Shown: positions 1 through 5,946 of the stretch, in pieces
Layout of the letters: each line of letters opens with the position of its first letter
Position numbering within the stretch: position 1 is the stretch's first letter
Notes under the pieces: generated by a model
Database searches by the model: none
Seen by the model: only the letters and a program-made list of their open reading frames with translations
Told to the model about the DNA's origin: nothing
NCBI GenBank assembly: GCA_016789205.1
Contig: JAEURF010000043.1
Span: 1-9,620 of the forward strand
Direction: 5' to 3'
Length of the DNA: 9,620 bases
From: Anaerolineales bacterium
GTDB taxonomy: Bacteria; Chloroflexota; Anaerolineae; Anaerolineales; Villigracilaceae
Position numbers and translations under genes: made by a program

Positions 1-1
1 C

Positions 2-220
2 ATCACCATTTTGACCGCTTCATTCCTAGGTTTGCCGATTAGCACATCGCAAGTTGTTAGTTCTGCAATTGTTGGTGTCGGCGCATCAGAAAGAATCGGC
101 AAAGTCCGTTGGGGTGTAGCAGGTGACATATTAACTGCTTGGGTCATTACAATTCCAGTCAGTGCGCTATTTTCCGCAGGTATTTATGCGATGTTTGTTT
201 GGTTAGGTGTATGGTTGTAA
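2..220 (+). CDS. PiT-family inorganic phosphate transporter, C-terminal fragment (5' end outside window)
   Basis: An open frame enters from the left edge and ends at TAA 218-220, giving about 72 residues. The visible part has the motif GLPISTSQVVSSAIVGVG, then a short loop with RIGKVRWGVAGDILTAWVIT, then a closing hydrophobic helix. This matches the C-terminal repeat of the PiT family (inner-membrane, cation-coupled phosphate symporters), where G-x-P-[IV]-S-[ST]-[ST] is the repeated signature and an AWV-x-T-x-P helix ends the protein. An in-frame TTG at 11-13 is internal to the family motif and is not the real start. The gene lies 169 bp upstream of the ABC importer operon and on the same strand. 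I see no strong terminator after it. Family assignment is firm; substrate (phosphate) is from family knowledge. Confidence 0.85.
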   Translation: MTILTASFLGLPISTSQVVSSAIVGVGASERIGKVRWGVAGDILTAWVITIPVSALFSAGIYAMFVWLGVWL

Positions 221-261
221 GTTGGTTATTTGGTCATTCGTTCAAAGTTGAAAATACTGGT

Positions 262-290
262 TTGACTTTGAATATTGATAATGCTAAAAT
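262..290 (+). promoter_or_regulatory. Sigma70-type promoter with extended -10, upstream of the ABC importer operon
   Basis: The -35 is TTGACT (262-267), followed by a 17-bp spacer and a -10 of TAAAAT (285-290). The -10 is preceded by TGC at 282-284, which makes it an extended -10. Transcription would start near 296-298, inside the direct repeat at 291-309, and give a leader of about 90 nt before the binding-protein ATG. An 8-bp inverted repeat, TTCAAAGT (241-248) and ACTTTGAA (265-272), overlaps the -35 and could be an operator. Its arms are AT-rich with a 16-bp gap, so the site is weak evidence alone. Confidence 0.6.
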
Positions 291-309
291 GTTAACAGTT
301 TGTTAACAG
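291..309 (+). promoter_or_regulatory. Pho-box-like direct repeat (8-bp unit, 3-bp spacer)
   Basis: GTTAACAG (291-298) and GTTAACAG (302-309) are identical and separated by TTT, so the period is 11 bp. Three known Pho boxes share this geometry. The Bacillus PhoP box has TT(A/T/C)ACA units about 11 bp apart, and TTAACA is an exact fit. The cyanobacterial SphR box has 8-bp units with 3-bp spacers around TTAA. The enterobacterial PhoB box resembles the reverse strand here, CTGTTAACAAACTGTTAAC. The site lies between a phosphate transporter gene and an ABC importer operon, which supports control by phosphate starvation. No regulator gene is in the window, so the factor is inferred. Confidence 0.55.
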
Positions 310-310
310 A

Positions 311-340
311 TTGGAGGCACATAAAAAAACAAAATAATAT
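311..340 (+). promoter_or_regulatory. Possible second promoter downstream of the Pho-box-like repeat
   Basis: TTGGAG (311-316) and TAATAT (335-340) are separated by 18 bp and could form a -35/-10 pair starting near 347. Alternatively, CATAAA at 320-325 sits about 10 bp after the direct repeat, the usual distance between a Pho box and an activated -10, where the box replaces the -35. Either arrangement would let a regulator bound at 291-309 activate transcription. The matches are moderate and the region is very AT-rich, so chance resemblance is possible. Confidence 0.3.
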
Positions 341-389
341 GTTGTTGTATTTCGTCCAATCCATTTATTCAACAAATAGGAGATAGAGA

Positions 390-1511
390 ATGCGTACTAA
401 AAAGTTTGCTTATCAAATGTTCGCGCTTTTAGTAATTGCCGCAGTCATGCTTTCTGCATGTGGCGGTGGTGGTGGTAGTTCCGCTTCAACCGGTGACGCC
501 CTTTATGATGCCGCAAAGGCTGAAGGTATGCTCACCACAATCGCTTTGCCCCATGACTGGTGTAATTATGGCGGCGTCATTGATGCTTTCAAAGCTAAAT
601 ATCCTGGTATTGAAGTTAATGAATTAAATCCTGATGCTGGCTCTGCTGATGAGATTGAAGCTATCAAAGCTAACAAAGACAACAAAGGTCCTCAGGCTCC
701 TGACGTGATTGATGTTGGTTTTGCATTTGGTGAATCCTCCAAAGCTGAAGGCTTGATTCAACCTTACAAAGTCTCCACTTGGGATACCATTCCTAATGAT
801 GCTAAAGACCCAGATGGTTACTGGTATGGTGACTACTATGGCGTGTTGGCATTCCTCGTCAATACTGATGTTCAACCAGACGTACCGCAAGATTGGGCTG
901 ATTTACTCGACCCGAAATATAACGGACAAGTTGCTCTCTCTGGTGACCCACGTGTTTCGAATCAAGCCATTCAATCTGTCCATGCGGCAGCATTGGCTAA
1001 TGGTGGTTCTTTAGATAACGCCCAGCCTGGTTTGGATTATTTCGCCCAGATGAACTCAGCCGGAAATCTTGTTCCGTTGATTGCTAACAATGGCTTGGTT
1101 GCTACTGGTGAAGTTGCAGTCCGCATTACCTGGGACTATAACGCCCTTGCCGCGATTGATACTTTTGAAGGTAACCCGAACGCTACTGTTGTTATTCCTG
1201 CTACTGGTCGTTTCGCTGGTGTGTATGTTCAAGCCATTAGTGCTTATGCTCCACATCCTAACGCCGCCAAACTTTGGATGGAATTCCTTTATTCAGATGA
1301 AGGTCAACTCTTATGGATGGAAGGCTATTGCCACCCAATCCGCGAAGCTGATTTACGCGCACGTGGTGTCGTTCCTCAAGAACTTCTCGACAAATTGCCT
1401 GATGTATCCGGCGCGGTGTTCCCAACTCTTGACCAACTCAATACTGCAAAAGAGTTGATTACCACAAACTGGGATTCAGCCGTTGGTGCTGATGTTCAAG
1501 CCGCCCCATAA
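390..1511 (+). CDS. ABC transporter substrate-binding lipoprotein (family 1, iron/thiamine/aminoethylphosphonate-like importer)
   Basis: This 373-residue protein captures the solute outside the membrane for the importer encoded downstream. It starts with a basic n-region, a hydrophobic core and the lipobox LSAC, with Cys24 as the lipidated residue, followed by a Gly/Ser tether. The mature part begins with DALYDAAKAEGMLTTIALP and continues through APDVIDVGFAFG, YWYGDYYGVLAFLVNT and WADLLDPKYNGQVALSG. This is the two-lobe order of extracellular solute-binding family 1/6. Near the C-terminus, NAAKLWMEFLYSDEGQLLW is the conserved helix of that group. AGGAGA at 378-383 is a good ribosome site 6 nt before ATG. 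Codons favour GGT, AAC, GCT and CTC more than the neighbours, as expected for an abundant binding protein. I see no paired tyrosines typical of ferric-binding FbpA, so iron is less likely. The ligand is unknown. Confidence 0.88.
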   Translation: MRTKKFAYQMFALLVIAAVMLSACGGGGGSSASTGDALYDAAKAEGMLTTIALPHDWCNYGGVIDAFKAKYPGIEVNELNPDAGSADEIEAIKANKDNKGPQAPDVIDVGFAFGESSKAEGLIQPYKVSTWDTIPNDAKDPDGYWYGDYYGVLAFLVNTDVQPDVPQDWADLLDPKYNGQVALSGDPRVSNQAIQSVHAAALANGGSLDNAQPGLDYFAQMNSAGNLVPLIANNGLVATGEVAVRITWDYNALAAIDTFEGNPNATVVIPATGRFAGVYVQAISAYAPHPNAAKLWMEFLYSDEGQLLWMEGYCHPIREADLRARGVVPQELLDKLPDVSGAVFPTLDQLNTAKELITTNWDSAVGADVQAAP

Positions 1512-1533
1512 CAACTAATTTAGTGTAAGATTC

Positions 1534-1561
1534 TGAGACCCTGCCGTACGGCAGGGTCTCA
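1534..1561 (+). repeat. Perfect 28-bp palindrome between binding-protein gene and permease gene
   Basis: TGAGACCCTGCCGT (1534-1547) is followed directly by its exact reverse complement (1548-1561). In RNA this makes a GC-rich hairpin with a GUAC tip, 23 nt after the stop of the binding-protein gene. No T-run follows on either strand, so it is not a classical terminator. In binding-protein operons such hairpins often protect the upstream mRNA from 3' exonucleases or partly attenuate transcription, giving more binding protein than membrane subunits. A perfect DNA palindrome could also be a dimeric protein site, but its position favours the RNA role. Confidence 0.7.
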
Positions 1562-1593
1562 TTACAACAAGCCTAATTTTAAGGATAAACCTT

Positions 1594-2481
1594 ATGGCAC
1601 AAACCATTGTCAATTCCAAAAGTAATAAAGCAACAACGAATTGGAAAGTATGGCTTGGGGTAGTTCCATTTTTTCTTTTTGCACTTCTTTTTCTCTTCTT
1701 GCCTTCATTACGATTAGTTACAGCAAGTTTTACAGCCCCAGATGGTTCTTTTACACTCGATAACATTCGGCAACTATTTACTGTGCCAGTGATTGTCAAT
1801 GCTTATAAATTAAGTATTCAAATCAGTGCTGTGACAGCTATCGGTGGTGGCATTTTTGGATTCTTGTTAGCATATTCTGTAACTGTTGGCGGATTACCCA
1901 AGTCTTTGCGTTCGGTCTTGATTACATTTTCAGGTGTTGCATCAAACTTTGCAGGCGTGCCGCTTGCATTTGCTTTTGTGGCAACATTAGGTCGTCAAGG
2001 CTTTATTACCCATATCTTAAGAGATTACTTCGGCATGGATGTTTACGCTGCCGGTTTCAACTTATATAGTTTTGCTGGATTAAGTTTGGTTTATATGTAT
2101 TTTCAATTTCCGTTGATGGTACTGATTATGGCGCCGGCGCTTGATGGTTTAAAGCGCGAATGGCGCGAAGCTGCGGAGAATTTAGGTGCTAGTACAACTC
2201 AATATTGGCTAAGAGTGGCTATGCCTGTTTTATTACCTTCTATTCTTGGCGCAATGATTTTATTGTTTGGCAATGCTTTTGGTGCATATGCTACGGCGTA
2301 TGCCCTCACGGGAGGAAGAATTGGCATCGTCACGATTCAAATCGGCGCACAGATTCGAGGCGATGTTTTATATAATCCAGGGCTCGGGTATGCTATGGCA
2401 ATCGGTATGGTTGTCATCATGGCAATCTCATTGGCAGGGTATTCTTGGCTTCAAGCAAAAACTGAAAGGTGGCTGAAATGA
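1594..2481 (+). CDS. ABC transporter permease, first membrane subunit
   Basis: This 295-residue protein is an inner-membrane channel subunit of a binding-protein-dependent importer (BPD_transp_1 fold). It has about six hydrophobic segments, near residues 18-44, 70-97, 107-132, 157-182, 208-232 and 263-283. The cytoplasmic EAA loop that docks onto the ATPase is clear at about 189-209 (EWREAAENLGASTTQYWLRV, then MP). An AAGGA ribosome site (1581-1585) lies 8 nt before ATG 1594. The gene follows the 28-bp palindrome and its stop overlaps the next gene's ATG by 4 bp (ATGA), so the two permeases are translationally coupled and probably form a heterodimer. It belongs to the CysTW/PotB-like permeases with one EAA loop, not the fused FbpB/ThiP type that carries both halves in one chain. 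Confidence 0.9.
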   Translation: MAQTIVNSKSNKATTNWKVWLGVVPFFLFALLFLFLPSLRLVTASFTAPDGSFTLDNIRQLFTVPVIVNAYKLSIQISAVTAIGGGIFGFLLAYSVTVGGLPKSLRSVLITFSGVASNFAGVPLAFAFVATLGRQGFITHILRDYFGMDVYAAGFNLYSFAGLSLVYMYFQFPLMVLIMAPALDGLKREWREAAENLGASTTQYWLRVAMPVLLPSILGAMILLFGNAFGAYATAYALTGGRIGIVTIQIGAQIRGDVLYNPGLGYAMAIGMVVIMAISLAGYSWLQAKTERWLK

Positions 2482-3308
2482 GTTTTCTTTCGCGACTTCG
2501 TAAATTTCCCTTTTGGGCTTGGTTTTGGTTCTTGTTAGGCGCACTATATTTTATTTTGCCATTGCTGGCTACTTTTGAATTTTCACTCAGTTGGGATCCA
2601 GCAATTCCATTCAAAGCTTATCAAAGGTCATTTGAAGATAGCCGTTTTTGGACAAGTTTTATAGCCTCGAATATTTTTGCACTAATCACCATTTTTGCAA
2701 GCATAGTTTTAGTAGTACCTACCGCTTATTGGATTAGGTTACGCTTGCCACAAGCCCGTCGTATTGTCGAATTCATTACCTTAATGCCGTTTGTAGTGCC
2801 AGCGATTATTCTGGTCTTTGGCTTAATTCGTGTGTATAGCACGCCATTCACAATTCCATTTACTGATATCGTTTTCATGCAACCATTAACTCAATTTAAA
2901 TTGGGTACGAACATCCTCGTTATTGCTGGGTATATGGTGCTTGCTATGCCATATATGTACCGCTCAGTGGATACGGGCATGAGAACTGTAGATATTCTGA
3001 CATTGACGGAGGCGGCTCAAAGCCTCGGGGCAAACTGGTTCGTGATTATTACACGAGTCATACTCCCAAACATTCGCTCCGCTTTGTTGAGCGGCGCATT
3101 GCTGACCTTTGCAATTGTCGTCGGTGAAGTGATTTTGGCATCCTTCTTGGGCGTGACGGCATTTGGTCCATATCTGTTTTTACTTGGGCAACATCGTGCA
3201 TATGAACCTGCCGCGCTTTCCTTTGTTAGTTTCTTACTTACATGGTTTGCGATGGGCTTAATCCAATTAGTGACTGGCGGGCAAGGACAAGCCGCAGGTG
3301 CACATTAA
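2478..3308 (+). CDS. ABC transporter permease, second membrane subunit
   Basis: This 276-residue protein is the partner permease. Hydrophobic segments lie near residues 12-34, 64-86, 98-119, 144-162, 202-228 and 244-266. The EAA loop is at about 177-197 (TEAAQSLGANWFVIITRVIL, then P). I chose ATG 2478 over an in-frame GTG at 2469. The ATG forms an ATGA overlap with the upstream stop and has an AAAGGTGG ribosome site at 2465-2472, while GTG 2469 lies inside that site. The C-terminus (GGQGQAAGAH) is a short hydrophilic tail. PotC-like permeases occupy the same place in polyamine, iron and 2-aminoethylphosphonate systems, so the fold does not settle the substrate. Confidence 0.9.
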   Translation: MSFLSRLRKFPFWAWFWFLLGALYFILPLLATFEFSLSWDPAIPFKAYQRSFEDSRFWTSFIASNIFALITIFASIVLVVPTAYWIRLRLPQARRIVEFITLMPFVVPAIILVFGLIRVYSTPFTIPFTDIVFMQPLTQFKLGTNILVIAGYMVLAMPYMYRSVDTGMRTVDILTLTEAAQSLGANWFVIITRVILPNIRSALLSGALLTFAIVVGEVILASFLGVTAFGPYLFLLGQHRAYEPAALSFVSFLLTWFAMGLIQLVTGGQGQAAGAH

Positions 3309-3329
3309 AGAATCAGCGGAGAATTTTCA

Positions 3330-4391
3330 ATGTCTTATTTATCCCTTTCAAATGTGACAAAGCAATTTGGCGATACAGTTGTTGTCGATAACTTTAACCT
3401 TGATATTGACAAAGGTGAATTTGTTTCTTTCTTAGGTCCATCTGGTTGTGGGAAAACCACAACGTTACGTATGGTGGCAGGGTTTGAAGTACCTACCTCC
3501 GGTAAAATTATGATTGAAGGCGTTGATATTACAGATAAAGCCCCAAATCAACGCAATGTTGGTATGATATTTCAATCGTATGCACTTTTTCCAAATATGA
3601 CGGTTGCTCAAAACATAGGCTTTGGGCTTACAGTTCGCAAAGAACCTGAGTCGGTTGTAAAAAGTCGCGTCGCTGAAATGATTAGTTTGATTAATCTTGA
3701 GGCGCATGCGAACAAATATCCATATCAACTTTCAGGCGGTCAACAACAACGCGTATCTTTGGCACGCGCGCTTGCAAATCGCCCTCAAGTTTTATTGTTA
3801 GATGAACCTCTCTCGGCTTTGGATGCGAAGATTCGTGTATCTTTACGGGCAGAAATTCGTTCTATTCAAAAAGCTTTGGGTATTACTGCTATCTTCGTCA
3901 CACATGACCAAGAAGAAGCCTTATCTATTTCTGACCGTATCGTTGTTATGAATGCCGGTGAAATGGAACAAGTGGGTACGCCGTTTGAAATTTACAACTT
4001 CCCTAAGACTCGTTTTGTTGCGAATTTTGTCGGTTCACTTAATACAGCTGACGCAGAAGTTGTTGACCCTACTAAAGGCTTGGTGAGTGTAGATGGTGTT
4101 CAATTTACTTCTGCTGAAGGCACCAAAGAAAGAAAGAAAGGCGATAAGATAAAAGTTGCTATTCGCCCTGAGCGTTTTAGCTTTGCTGCTCTACAACATA
4201 AAGATAATGTTGTAGATGCGAAAATTGAGAACATTACTTTTCTTGGTTCAGTCGTTCGTATTCAAGTGAAAATTGGAAATACCAATTTTAATATGGATAC
4301 ATTCAATAATCCATTTTTAGAACTACCTAAGATTGGTTCGATAGAACAAGTGACATGTTCCAAAGAAGCAGTTCTGGTTTTGGATGAATAA
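3330..4391 (+). CDS. ABC transporter ATP-binding protein (PotA/FbpC-like) with C-terminal TOBE domain
   Basis: This 353-residue protein is the motor subunit that hydrolyses ATP on the cytoplasmic face. All motifs are intact: Walker A GPSGCGKT at 36-43, Q-loop Gln82, signature LSGGQ at 134-138, Walker B VLLLDEP at 154-160 with catalytic Glu159, D-loop SALD at 162-165 and switch His192 (THD). Residues from about 240 to 352 form a TOBE_2-like beta domain, typical of the PotA/FbpC/PhnT group, where it can bind regulators or sense substrate. The gene lies 21 bp after the second permease with a GGAGA site before ATG. It ends 2 bp before a strong terminator hairpin, so it is the last gene of the importer operon. 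Confidence 0.93.
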   Translation: MSYLSLSNVTKQFGDTVVVDNFNLDIDKGEFVSFLGPSGCGKTTTLRMVAGFEVPTSGKIMIEGVDITDKAPNQRNVGMIFQSYALFPNMTVAQNIGFGLTVRKEPESVVKSRVAEMISLINLEAHANKYPYQLSGGQQQRVSLARALANRPQVLLLDEPLSALDAKIRVSLRAEIRSIQKALGITAIFVTHDQEEALSISDRIVVMNAGEMEQVGTPFEIYNFPKTRFVANFVGSLNTADAEVVDPTKGLVSVDGVQFTSAEGTKERKKGDKIKVAIRPERFSFAALQHKDNVVDAKIENITFLGSVVRIQVKIGNTNFNMDTFNNPFLELPKIGSIEQVTCSKEAVLVLDE

Positions 4392-4393
4392 CC

Positions 4394-4428
4394 AAAAATC
4401 GGAAGTCTCAACGACTTCCGATTTTTTT
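4394..4428 (+). terminator. Rho-independent terminator of the ABC importer operon
   Basis: The left arm at 4394-4407 (AAAAATCGGAAGTC) is the exact reverse complement of the right arm at 4413-4426, giving a 14-bp stem with a 5-nt loop (TCAAC). A seven-T run at 4422-4428 follows the GC-rich core. The A-run on the 5' side makes it potentially bidirectional. It starts 2 bp after the ATPase stop and should stop most transcripts before the phosphodiesterase gene. Confidence 0.92.
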
Positions 4429-4446
4429 ATTAGACCTCTTGCAAAA

Positions 4447-4464
4447 GTGCGCTAGAGAGCGCAC
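4447..4464. repeat. Left internal hairpin of the MITE-like element
   Basis: GTGCGCT (4447-4453) and AGCGCAC (4458-4464) form a perfect 7-bp stem with loop AGAG. It begins where the left terminal repeat ends. Its loop is complementary to the CTCT loop of the right internal hairpin. Confidence 0.7.
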
Positions 4465-4499
4465 ACTACCCAATCAAATATTATTTTTCTCGTGTAGAA

Positions 4500-4515
4500 G
4501 GCGTTCTCTAACGCC
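4500..4515. repeat. Right internal hairpin of the MITE-like element
   Basis: GGCGTT (4500-4505) and AACGCC (4510-4515) form a perfect 6-bp stem with loop CTCT. Read in reverse complement, its core GCGTTAGAGAACGC matches the left hairpin core GCGCTAGAGAGCGC at 12 of 14 positions. The two differences, C to T and G to A, compensate each other and keep the stem paired. Confidence 0.7.
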
Positions 4516-4564
4516 GATGAGATATAAAATTTTGACTTATGCAAGAGGTCTATTGAGAGGAATG

Positions 4565-5380
4565 ATGACAAAAATTATTCTTGTGCTTTCTGACGCACTC
4601 CGTTATGACGTTGCAAAAGACAATATGGGCTTTCTAGGTCATTTAGTTGAGAGCAAACAAGCCAGCTTATATAAAATCATTGGAGAATTACCGAGCATGT
4701 CTCGCCCGATGTATGAGACGATTCACACAGGCGTACCTGCAAGTGAGCATGGCGTTGTTGCCAATTCAATTGTTAGATTGTCAAATAAACCAAATATTTT
4801 TCAATCTGTAAAAATAGCTAGCATGGTCACAGCCGCGGCGGCGTATTATTGGTATTCAGAATTGTATAATCACGCACCATATAGCCCAATTGACGATAAA
4901 GAGGTGGATGATATTTCTTTGAATATCCAACATGGGCGTTTTTACACTGAAGATGAATACCCTGATATTGAGTTAATGAGAAGCGCGGCTTATCTTATAA
5001 GAAAATTTTCACCCGATTATCTTTTACTTCACCCGATGGGTATGGATTATCACGGTGAGACCTTTGGCTCAGACACAAAAGAATATCGCAATCATGCCAT
5101 TTATCAAGATTCAAAACTTGCACCGCTGATTATGGAATGGAGAGAACGTGGTTATACAATTTTTGTCACGGGTGACCATGGCATAAATCAAGATGGCGGA
5201 CATGGCGGAACAACCTCGGCGCAAAGAGATGTTCCATTTTTTGTGATTCAGCCAAAGGGTCAAGGAAGAGGCGAGACGAATGAAATCATCTCACATTTGC
5301 AAATCGCACCGACAATCTTAAAGTTGTTGAATGTTCCAGTCCCTGATTCGATGAAAGCAAAACCTTTATCCCTCGACTAA
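4565..5380 (+). CDS. Alkaline-phosphatase-superfamily phosphodiesterase (type I phosphodiesterase/nucleotide pyrophosphatase-like)
   Basis: This 271-residue metal-dependent hydrolase has the superfamily layout. Metal ligand Asp10 lies in LVLSDALRYD, the nucleophile is probably Ser46 in PSMSRPMYETIHTG, and P58-ASEHGVVAN follows as in NPP enzymes. The second metal cluster is Asp161 (MDYHGETFG), Asp204-His205 (VTGDHGI) and His213 (GGHGG). There is no signal peptide, so it acts in the cytoplasm, unlike most secreted NPPs. It would suit hydrolysis of an imported phosphodiester or phosphonate. It lacks the insert domains of larger NPPs. An open frame continues upstream into the MITE-like element, but protein similarity starts at MTKIILVLSDAL. 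ATG 4562 and ATG 4565 are both possible, and GAGAGGA (4555-4561) fits 4565 better. It follows the importer operon but is separated from it by a terminator and the MITE. Natural substrate unknown. Confidence 0.82.
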   Translation: MTKIILVLSDALRYDVAKDNMGFLGHLVESKQASLYKIIGELPSMSRPMYETIHTGVPASEHGVVANSIVRLSNKPNIFQSVKIASMVTAAAAYYWYSELYNHAPYSPIDDKEVDDISLNIQHGRFYTEDEYPDIELMRSAAYLIRKFSPDYLLLHPMGMDYHGETFGSDTKEYRNHAIYQDSKLAPLIMEWRERGYTIFVTGDHGINQDGGHGGTTSAQRDVPFFVIQPKGQGRGETNEIISHLQIAPTILKLLNVPVPDSMKAKPLSLD

Positions 5381-5890
5381 TGCTTTTACAAGTTCGCGAT
5401 TGAAATCTGGAATATCCGCTACGACTCTACCCCAAACCTGATTGCCCTCGCGGAAAGCAGGTTCATCCGCCCAAACACCGCCAACATTGACAAGGTCATC
5501 TTTAATTCCAGTTGAGCCTGTAACTTTTTGTCCCTTCTTGATAATGCCTGCTGAAACAGCCGTTGAGCCGCCGTGACAAATAATGCCGATAATTTTATTC
5601 GCATCATTGATTTGTTTGACAAGTTTTTTGACAACATCATATCTGCGTAATTTGTCAGGCGCAAAACCACCGGGGATAATCAATGCAAAAAGTTCGCTGA
5701 CTTTCAAATCTTCAATTTTCGTATCAGGCGTAATGACCAATCCATTTTTTCCCTTGACTGGTTTCAAATCTAAACCTGCACTTAAAACTTTTGCGCCTTC
5801 TTCTTGCAAGCGCATTAAGGGAACATAATATTCAAGGTCTTCTACACCTTCTGCAATCAATGTAGCAATTGTTTTGTTTTGTAAACGCAT
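5366..5890 (-). CDS. DJ-1/PfpI family protein (type 1 glutamine-amidotransferase-like fold)
   Basis: This 174-residue protein has the complete single-domain length of the PfpI/YhbO group. ATLIAEGVEDLEYYVPLMRL at the start carries the conserved acidic residue Glu14. LFALIIPGGFAPDKLRR follows at 68-83. The nucleophile elbow IICHGG holds Cys105-His106. Members are described as intracellular proteases or glyoxalase/deglycase-type stress proteins; which activity applies cannot be read here. The segment where many PfpI proteins have LVTSR before the last helix reads QVWGRVVADIPDF, a variant. ATG 5890 has an AGGAGA ribosome site (5896-5901 on the minus strand). The last 15 bp overlap the 3' end of the phosphodiesterase gene, tail to tail. 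The upstream side shares a divergent promoter region with the aminotransferase gene. Confidence 0.88.
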   Translation of the reverse strand: MRLQNKTIATLIAEGVEDLEYYVPLMRLQEEGAKVLSAGLDLKPVKGKNGLVITPDTKIEDLKVSELFALIIPGGFAPDKLRRYDVVKKLVKQINDANKIIGIICHGGSTAVSAGIIKKGQKVTGSTGIKDDLVNVGGVWADEPAFREGNQVWGRVVADIPDFNRELVKALVEG

Positions 5891-5912
5891 ATTATTCTCC
5901 TATTGATTAACA

Positions 5913-5921
5913 ATTGTATCA
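5913..5921 (-). promoter_or_regulatory. Extended -10 promoter element for the DJ-1/PfpI gene
   Basis: On the minus strand TGATACAAT reads as an extended -10 (TG-N-TACAAT, hexamer at 5918-5913). No convincing -35 is present 17 bp upstream, which is common when the -10 is extended. Transcription would start near 5906 and give a 5' leader of about 16 nt containing the AGGAGA ribosome site. Confidence 0.4.
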
Positions 5922-5934
5922 AACCAATCTCTTT

Positions 5935-5940
5935 TATAAT
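5935..5940 (+). promoter_or_regulatory. Consensus -10 box for the aminotransferase gene, placed for a leaderless transcript
   Basis: TATAAT at 5935-5940 is a perfect -10. Only six bases (GATGAG) separate it from ATG 5947, so the expected transcription start falls on the first base of the start codon. The -35 is poor (AATTGT at 5912-5917 with 17-bp spacing, or TTGTAT at 5914-5919 with 15 bp). No ribosome site is visible before ATG 5947. Confidence 0.5.
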
Positions 5941-5946
5941 GATGAG

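Larger units (their letters stand above)
4431..4552. mobile_element. Probable MITE (small non-autonomous transposon-like element)
   Basis: The left end TAGACCTCTTGCAAAAGT (4431-4448) and the right end (4535-4552) are inverted copies with 17 of 18 matches. The outer TA of each end could be a duplicated TA target, leaving GACCTC...GAGGTC as the real element ends. The inside has no credible coding frame. A second inverted pair lies within: 4449-4469 and 4494-4514 match at 16 of 21 positions when one is reversed. Each of these arms is itself a small hairpin. The layout of ends, internal inverted arms and a length near 120 bp is that of a MITE mobilised in trans by a transposase with matching ends. 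I cannot assign the IS family from this sequence, and no second copy is in the window. Confidence 0.65.

Noticed and set aside
241..272. Inverted repeat TTCAAAGT / ACTTTGAA as a terminator for the PiT gene
   Set aside because: The 8-bp stem is AT-rich with a 16-bp loop and no T-run, and it overlaps the -35 of a good promoter. It was kept only as a possible operator.
390..4391. Ferric iron importer (FbpABC) assignment for the ABC operon
   Set aside because: The binding protein lacks an evident pair of iron-binding tyrosines, and there are two separate permeases where FbpB is one fused chain. The phosphorus context fits better.
4439..4564. N-terminal extension of the phosphodiesterase frame back to TTG 4439
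   Set aside because: The added 42 residues are encoded by the MITE-like element, have no family similarity, and skip the GAGAGGA ribosome site in front of ATG 4565.
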